Shown piece by piece: positions 58,938-64,000 of a DNA stretch of 64,000 nt. Source of the stretch: an uncultured Lachnospiraceae bacterium (lineage in GTDB: Bacteria; Bacillota; Clostridia; Lachnospirales; Lachnospiraceae); NCBI GenBank assembly GCA_910579225.1, contig CAJTTI010000002.1, forward strand, positions 124,001 to 188,000, written 5' to 3'. The notes beneath the pieces were generated by a model. That model ran no database searches. It was not told where the DNA came from and saw nothing but the letters and a program-made list of their open reading frames with translations. A program made the translations under genes and the position numbers. Each line of letters begins with the position of its first letter. Positions within the stretch are counted from its first letter, which is position 1.

Positions 58938-60101
58938 TTGAAAATATTGTTTATCGAATGGGAAAGTTATGGAAAGAAGGATTTAAAAGAAGCGTTTAAG
59001 GCGGAGGGACACAGTTTATGTAGCTTCCCATTTACTTTATATGCAGATGAGCGGGTGGTTAATAATCCAGAGACGGAGAAGGAGCTGGCTTCGGTTCTGC
59101 ATAGAGAAGTACCGGATATTGTCTTCTCTGTGGACTATTATCTGGTCATATCGAAAGTCTGTAATACGGAACATATCAGATATATCTCCTGGATCTACGA
59201 CAGCCCGTACCGGGATCTGTATTCTCAGACGATAGTCAATCCATGCAACAGGGTATATGTTTTTGACAGAAGGATTTACCAGGAATTTTCCAGTGCAGGA
59301 GTTTCCACTGTGCAGTATTTGCCTCTCGCCGCGAACACGGAGAGGCTGGACGGGATGCTGAATACTCCTGATTCCGGGGATTTTTTATACGATATATCTT
59401 TTGTAGGATCCCTGTATATGGAGTATGAGCAATTCTATGATCAGATGACCGGACGGTTGCCGGACTATGCAAAAGGATATTTGGATGCGTTAATTGCCGC
59501 ACAGATGCAGATACAGGGATATAATTTTGTGGAGGAGGTATTACCCCCTGTCACGGATATGTTATGTCGCGCGCTTCCGATCATCTCTCTGCCCGGGGGA
59601 ATTGAGAGTAAAGAATATCTGTATGCCCAGTACATTATTAACCGCCGGGTTACGGCGGTGGAACGGATTGATCTGCTGGATGCAATTGCAGAACGTCATG
59701 TTGTGGATGTGTTCACGCACAGCCCGGAATTCTCCATGCTGAATATATGCAACCATGGCCCTGTGGACTATCACACAGAGATGCCGAAGGTATTCCAATC
59801 CAGCAAAATTAACCTGAATATATCCGTGCGCAGTATTCAGAGCGGGATTCCTCTGCGTGCTTTTGATATTATGGGGGCCGGCGGTTTTCTGCTCAGCAAT
59901 TTTCAGCCGGATTTTATGGAACATTTTGTACCTGGGCAGGATATGGTCTGCTATGAGAATAAAAGGGATCTGGTGAGGAAAGTGGAATATTACCTTGCCC
60001 ATGAGGAAGAACGTCAGGCGATTGCCAGGAATGGACATGATAAAGTGGCAGCAGAGCATACTTACAGACACCGGGTGCGGGAAATGCTGAACTTTGAATG
60101 A
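58938..60101 (+). CDS. CgeB/DUF3880-type glycosyltransferase
   Basis: A 387-residue GT-B-like glycosyltransferase. The N-terminal DUF3880 domain (about 1-140, IVFSVDYYLVISKVCN and YISWIYDSPYRDLYS) and a C-terminal glycosyltransferase-1-like domain (about 285-385, SGIPLRAFDIMGAGGFLLSN) resemble the spore-maturation CgeB family, which decorates spores or wall polymers. It starts with TTG, preceded by AAGGAG 11 bases upstream; no suitable ATG is nearby. It has its own promoter and terminator. The acceptor is unknown. Confidence 0.85.
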   Translation: MKILFIEWESYGKKDLKEAFKAEGHSLCSFPFTLYADERVVNNPETEKELASVLHREVPDIVFSVDYYLVISKVCNTEHIRYISWIYDSPYRDLYSQTIVNPCNRVYVFDRRIYQEFSSAGVSTVQYLPLAANTERLDGMLNTPDSGDFLYDISFVGSLYMEYEQFYDQMTGRLPDYAKGYLDALIAAQMQIQGYNFVEEVLPPVTDMLCRALPIISLPGGIESKEYLYAQYIINRRVTAVERIDLLDAIAERHVVDVFTHSPEFSMLNICNHGPVDYHTEMPKVFQSSKINLNISVRSIQSGIPLRAFDIMGAGGFLLSNFQPDFMEHFVPGQDMVCYENKRDLVRKVEYYLAHEEERQAIARNGHDKVAAEHTYRHRVREMLNFE

Positions 60102-60138
60102 AACAGAGAGAATCCTGCTTTGCAGGATTCTCTCTGTT
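60102..60138. terminator. Bidirectional terminator between the CgeB-like gene and murD2
   Basis: A perfect 17-bp stem (60102-60118 with 60122-60138, loop TTT) starting AACAGAGAG, just after the CgeB-like stop. Its right edge touches the murD2 stop codon. T tracts are short on both sides. Confidence 0.8.
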
Positions 60139-61475
60139 CAGCCATCATGGAAGACCAGTTTTTTGAACACATCTCCGCGTTCTTCAAAATTCCGGAAGAT
60201 TCCGTAACTGGCAGCAGCAGGAGAGAGGATGCAGGCAGAGCCGGGAGGGGTAAGTCCGCGTGCGGCAGTGACTGCTTCCTTCAGGGTGTCCACAAGGAGC
60301 AGGCGGTGGGGGGAGTGGAAATCCGGATAATTTTGTTGAATCTCCTGAAAGATTCGTCTGCCGGTGGCTTCCATCAGTATAATATGAGGGACCGGATCTT
60401 TGGACAGGTAGGAGATCAGGTCATCATATTCAATTCCCCGATCCATGCCGCCGATCAGGACAGAACCTACATTCGGGACACTTTTCAGAGCCTGGATCGT
60501 GGTGTCGCCGATGGTGGAGATAGAATCATCATAATAGCGGATTTGGTTCTGCTCGCCGATGAAAGAAAGCCGGTGAGGAAGCGGCTGATAAGTCCTGAGT
60601 GCAGCGTCAAATTCTTCATCAGACAGGCCGAGCATATAGCAGATGGCATAATCATAGGCAATGTCCAGATGGTTGTGGTGTCCAAGCAGATGAATCTCTT
60701 TCACCGGGAGCCGGTATTCTCCGTGTTCAAACCGGATTCGTGAGCCGTTTAAAAGTACATCGGCGGTGGAAAAACGGTCGGAGACTGTATAGATACGGGC
60801 AGGGCAGTGGTTCTTTGAAGGAAGGATGCCAAGGTCGCAGAAGAACAAATCTTCCGGTTTCTGATGCAGATAGATCTGCTGTTTGGCATGGATATAACTG
60901 GCCATGGTTCCGTAATGATCCAGGTGCTCTTCATGGAGGTTTAGAAGGACTGCCACATGGGGAGAGACATGAATATATTCCAGCTGATGGCAGGAAAGTT
61001 CACAGATGATCCGGGTCTGGTCATGGATGCTCTCCAGAATATCAAAGGCGGGGATGCCGATATTCCCTGCCAGAACTACATCCCGGTTGTTTTCTTTCAG
61101 AATATGGTAGAGCAGGGTAGTAACTGTACTCTTCCCTTTGGTTCCGGTAATGCCGATGATCTGCTCCCGATAGGCAGTGATGAATACTTCCATCTGAGAC
61201 GTTATCTGACAGTCATATCCGGCGGGATCCATGGGAAGGACAATGCCGGGACTTTTGAAAACCAGATCATAATCGCTGAGCGTATCCATATAAGAGGGAC
61301 CAGACAGAACCTGTATGGAAGCGTCTTCCGGTGAGGCACCAGCCTGATCTGCTATGGTAAGAGATGCATAGCCCCCGGCCTGAAGAAGACGGCGCAGAGT
61401 GGATTTACCTTCCTGCCCGAAGCCAAGGATCAGGATATGTTTGCGGGCAATGAGTGTTTTTAGAATATTTAACAA
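60138..61475 (-). CDS. murD2: UDP-MurNAc-L-Ala:glutamate ligase, probably MurD2 (L-Glu type)
   Basis: Mur ligase adding glutamate to UDP-MurNAc-L-Ala in peptidoglycan synthesis, 445 residues. Rossmann-like N-terminus ILILGFGQEGKSTLRR, ATP loop GITGTKGKSTVTTLL, carbamylated-Lys region and PAAASYGIFRNFEERG near the end. The start is TTG 61475, because GGAGGG lies just before it and the upstream ATG 61496 would place that site inside the gene. It overlaps the upstream murL-like gene by 7 bases. That pairing marks it as the MurD2 form that uses L-glutamate, whose product MurL then epimerises. Confidence 0.82.
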   Translation of the reverse strand: MLNILKTLIARKHILILGFGQEGKSTLRRLLQAGGYASLTIADQAGASPEDASIQVLSGPSYMDTLSDYDLVFKSPGIVLPMDPAGYDCQITSQMEVFITAYREQIIGITGTKGKSTVTTLLYHILKENNRDVVLAGNIGIPAFDILESIHDQTRIICELSCHQLEYIHVSPHVAVLLNLHEEHLDHYGTMASYIHAKQQIYLHQKPEDLFFCDLGILPSKNHCPARIYTVSDRFSTADVLLNGSRIRFEHGEYRLPVKEIHLLGHHNHLDIAYDYAICYMLGLSDEEFDAALRTYQPLPHRLSFIGEQNQIRYYDDSISTIGDTTIQALKSVPNVGSVLIGGMDRGIEYDDLISYLSKDPVPHIILMEATGRRIFQEIQQNYPDFHSPHRLLLVDTLKEAVTAARGLTPPGSACILSPAAASYGIFRNFEERGDVFKKLVFHDG

Positions 61476-62854
61476 GGCAGTTTCCCTCCATAACATTCAT
61501 CAGACAGCAGATGCAGAAATTCCTCCGGCAGCAGATGCGCAGGGTCATAATAACGCTCATAAGCGTGACGGTTTGGGAAAGCAGCTTTGTAGGCCGGCTG
61601 TTCCCGGTACCAGGAAAGCAGCAGAGGAAGCGATTCCCCTTCTCTTTCCATACGTTCGATGGCAAGGCAGATGGCGGCGTTTACTTCATCTCTGCTTCCC
61701 ACACATTCAAATGGCTTCTCTTCCTGAATGCCTGTGAGCTTTTCAAAATCTTCTTTCATATCCGGATCTTCCGTCATGTCCGTCCCGAAAATTTCCACAA
61801 GCCGCTGATGACTCAGGAAAGGCGACAAAATCAGAAATACAAACAGACATTTGGAACAATGTCCGCACCAGATGTCCTGTTTACTGCCGGCATTGCAGCT
61901 TCGGAAGATATTGTGATAGGCGGGCAGATTTGCAAAGTATCCTGCGATCTGGAATTCTGAGAGTGGACGAAGCATACTGAAATAGTGAATATTGCTCCCG
62001 ATGAATTCTTTTTCATACTCATGAAAGTCCCGCTCAAATTTAAAACTTTTCGAATATTGATGATTGACCATACTGCCGGCTACAGTGCTCTCGTTAGCAC
62101 TGGATTCATTGGAGAGTGCGACGTATGGAAGTCCGTGGAGGTAAGCTGCAATCAGAGAGGAAAAGGCAACCAGGGCAGAAAAGGGAGTATGGCCGTTCAG
62201 GTATCCTTCTTTGTTCAAACGCAGCATGTCAGGATCCAGAGTGCGTTGGATATGGAGGCTGTCTGTCATGGACAGTCCGGCGACTTCCACGGTCTTCAAA
62301 GTAGCTCCTCTTGGATTGATGATGCAGGTTTTCAGAGGATGGGTGCTTTTCTTCAACAGTTCAACGGTACAGGCAGAGTCTTTGCCACCGCCTATGGGGA
62401 TCAGACAGCCGCTTTTCGCTGTCAGAGGATATGCTTTACCAGGCAGTTCTGCAGCGTTGCTGCTCAGGTCCATAAAGTCTTCCGGATGTGCCTGGATCTG
62501 ATTGGTATAGAAGAATTCCCCCAGTCCCAGATAGTAAAGGTCTTTCCACCAGCGGATCTGAGATTCGTTCAAAGGGCCGGCAGTTACGATGACTTTGGGG
62601 GGACAGGCAATTTTCCAGTAACTGACAAGCTCCACCATACCAAGTCCGAACAGCATGGCCTGCAGCGTACGGTTATCGGCTACAGGGACAGGCTCCGAAG
62701 TTTTCTTCGGGAAACGCCATACCGGCTGGAAAGCGGATAATCCGGGAATCTCGAAATGATAAGTGATCTGTAGTTCTGTTTCCGTATCCAGAATTGTGTA
62801 GTTTCTGTAATAAAATACAGGATATGCCTTTCGGCAGGATTCATAAGTTTTCAT
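61469..62854 (-). CDS. murL: MurL-like UDP-MurNAc-L-Ala-L-Glu epimerase
   Basis: A 461-residue cytosolic protein matching MurL, the ATP-dependent enzyme that converts the terminal L-Glu of UDP-MurNAc-L-Ala-L-Glu to D-Glu and so replaces glutamate racemase. An ATP-pyrophosphatase-like loop IPIGGGKDSACTVELLKK (near residue 155) and a Cys motif WCGHCSKCLFVF (near 335) are visible. The start at 62854 (MKTYESCRK) has AAAGGGG 8 bases upstream; the frame extends to 62935 without a better site. It is first in a two-gene operon with murD2. Confidence 0.82.
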   Translation of the reverse strand: MKTYESCRKAYPVFYYRNYTILDTETELQITYHFEIPGLSAFQPVWRFPKKTSEPVPVADNRTLQAMLFGLGMVELVSYWKIACPPKVIVTAGPLNESQIRWWKDLYYLGLGEFFYTNQIQAHPEDFMDLSSNAAELPGKAYPLTAKSGCLIPIGGGKDSACTVELLKKSTHPLKTCIINPRGATLKTVEVAGLSMTDSLHIQRTLDPDMLRLNKEGYLNGHTPFSALVAFSSLIAAYLHGLPYVALSNESSANESTVAGSMVNHQYSKSFKFERDFHEYEKEFIGSNIHYFSMLRPLSEFQIAGYFANLPAYHNIFRSCNAGSKQDIWCGHCSKCLFVFLILSPFLSHQRLVEIFGTDMTEDPDMKEDFEKLTGIQEEKPFECVGSRDEVNAAICLAIERMEREGESLPLLLSWYREQPAYKAAFPNRHAYERYYDPAHLLPEEFLHLLSDECYGGKLPC

Positions 62855-62938
62855 ATAAAAAACCCCTTTGGTAGAATATTCATTACAGTCTATTCTACCA
62901 CAGGAGTTTTTAATTGGAAAGGGCGCAGTGTGCAAAGC

Positions 62939-63883
62939 TTAATAGATCTTCTTCGCATGCACCACGATCCGGTCTTTGCCGTCATTGGTACAAGTGGAAA
63001 GCGTGACTATATGGTCTTCTTTTTCCACAGATACTCCTGTATCGAACAGGGAAGCGGACTGAAGTGTTGTCAGGAAATCTGCATAGACATTATCTGCTTC
63101 ATAGCCGATAGTATAACAGACATCCGACACAGGTGCTTCGTGACAGGAGAAAATCTGATAGCAGTGGGCCCCGTCGACCAGATCTATGTACACATAAGGA
63201 TGTTCCTGCCAGAAATCTTTCTTCAGGTAATTCTTGAGATCTGCGAACATGGAGCCGTTTTTCATATTATGTCCGTAGATAATCGTGTGCAGGTCGCTAA
63301 GATCGCTGTGATTCTTGCTCTCGATAAAGATACTGCCTGCCCGATTGTTCTCCTTCTGGAATGTACGTCTCAGATAATACAGATTATCTTCGGAATGAAG
63401 GAGCGGATAACTGATCACCGTATCCGGGATCTCAATCCAGCCGACTGCATCGGGATTGATCTCCTGCAGAGAATCAAGGTCGATTCTCGTCATGGGGACC
63501 AGGGGAGCGTTAGCTTCTTCCTGACCTTCCGGCGCATCCAGAACAGCTCCGCTGTCTGCCAGCAGATCCGGTGAGATCGGATCTTCTGTCACATATTGCT
63601 TCAGATCCTCGTATTCCTTTTCAGCAGAATTGTATACCAGGAAAATGGAAGCCAGTTTATAGATGCTGAAAGCCAGCACGCAGACCAGAAGGCCGACAAT
63701 AACGCCCATGATTACCAGGCGTATCCGGCGTTTTTTCTGTGCTTCTCTGGCACGTCTGCGGCTGCGGGAAGAAATACGGTCGCTTTGTTGTCTCCGGTTA
63801 TCCCCGGGGCGCCGGGAACTGCCGGTGTTTGATTTGCCGGCAGTTCTGTTTTTGCCGGTTCTTTTTTGCTCTTGAGTACTCAT
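62939..63883 (-). CDS. srtB: Class B sortase
   Basis: Membrane-bound transpeptidase that anchors surface proteins to the wall, 314 residues. A basic cytoplasmic tail (1-52), one membrane helix (about 53-77) and the sortase barrel (about 130-314), with the catalytic triad visible as His in IIYGHNMKNGSMF, Cys in LSTCTNDGKDR and the Arg that follows (DRIVVHA). The order and the NGSMFADL segment match SrtB. The 1281-residue surface protein at 22976 is a possible substrate only if this sortase accepts its AQTGD-type signal. Confidence 0.93.
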   Translation of the reverse strand: MSTQEQKRTGKNRTAGKSNTGSSRRPGDNRRQQSDRISSRSRRRAREAQKKRRIRLVIMGVIVGLLVCVLAFSIYKLASIFLVYNSAEKEYEDLKQYVTEDPISPDLLADSGAVLDAPEGQEEANAPLVPMTRIDLDSLQEINPDAVGWIEIPDTVISYPLLHSEDNLYYLRRTFQKENNRAGSIFIESKNHSDLSDLHTIIYGHNMKNGSMFADLKNYLKKDFWQEHPYVYIDLVDGAHCYQIFSCHEAPVSDVCYTIGYEADNVYADFLTTLQSASLFDTGVSVEKEDHIVTLSTCTNDGKDRIVVHAKKIY

Positions 63884-64000
63884 AACATCACCGCTTTTAT
63901 TCTAACAGATTCCTTGCCGAAATTCCAGAGAAAAAGAAGAATAAATTTATCTTTTAGAAAAAACTGTTTTGCAGATTTTGAATCTGAGTGTAAAATGCCT

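Noticed and set aside
1..64000. tRNA genes, CRISPR arrays, insertion sequences and prophage genes
   Set aside because: None was found by reading; no cloverleaf with TTCGA arm, no regular spacer repeat array, and no transposase or integrase motifs in any supported frame.

Overview
This window is chromosomal DNA from an anaerobic, low-to-mid GC Gram-positive bacterium. The best guess is a gut Lachnospiraceae (Clostridium cluster XIVa) species. The reasons are strong AGGAGG-type ribosome sites with frequent TTG/GTG starts, rubrerythrin and an anaerobic CO-dehydrogenase homologue, YolD with a Y-family polymerase, DUF1540 proteins, a class B sortase, bactofilin, a T-box leader, and a serC-serA-DUF1015 operon. 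The genus cannot be fixed from the sequence alone. No tRNA, rRNA, CRISPR array, transposase or prophage was seen.

Layout. 1-7.4 kb: deoxynucleoside salvage. It holds the end of phosphopentomutase, a Crp/Fnr regulator, a YjjW-type radical-SAM activase, a BmpA-type nucleoside ABC transporter (ATPase plus two permeases), a YitT/YczE-like membrane protein and deoxyribose-phosphate aldolase, closed by a strong terminator. 7.5-11.8 kb: a CooS-like protein, a CooF-like ferredoxin and an FAD/NAD oxidoreductase, then a hemerythrin. The CooS homologue lacks two residues considered essential for CO chemistry. 11.9-20.8 kb: an AT-richer block with a two-component system, two ABC ATPases around one FtsX-type permease, a LysR regulator, a split chromate transporter and a tubby-like protein. 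20.8-22.7 kb: a Trp T-box controlling a TrpB2-type tryptophan synthase. 23-26.8 kb: a 1281-residue surface protein. 27-30.8 kb: a large PurL. 30.8-33.6 kb: a Y-family polymerase-YolD operon, a 212-nt palindromic element and a DUF1540 gene. 33.7-36.4 kb: a 59-residue Cys-rich protein, RtcB with a leader-peptide attenuator, and chorismate synthase. 36.5-46.7 kb: tgt, yajC, leuB, ilvD, ilvB, serC, serA and a DUF1015 gene. 46.7-53.3 kb: a membrane metalloprotease, a TPR protein, an aldose-epimerase homologue, a glycosyltransferase-DNA glycosylase fusion, an aminoacyl-tRNA deacylase homologue, an FMN hydroxyacid oxidase and rubrerythrin. 53.3-63.9 kb: a hybrid histidine kinase, bactofilin with a degenerate M23 protein, an S1 protein, a CgeB-like glycosyltransferase, the MurD2-MurL pair and sortase B.

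The most interesting signals are non-coding. (1) A dispersed structured element of about 90-105 nt lies in the 5' regions of hemerythrin, ilvB (two identical tandem copies) and bactofilin. Its stems change by compensating substitutions, and its GATGCGnAACT tail sits just before the ribosome site; the ilvD leader carries only the closing stem and tail. (2) A leader peptide with mutually exclusive antiterminator and terminator helices lies ahead of rtcB, built so that failed leader translation should switch the RNA ligase on. (3) A riboswitch-like leader with a sequestered ribosome site lies ahead of serC. (4) A 212-nt element with 23-bp perfect inverted ends and three internal arms lies beside the Y-family polymerase. 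All of these were folded by eye and not by software.
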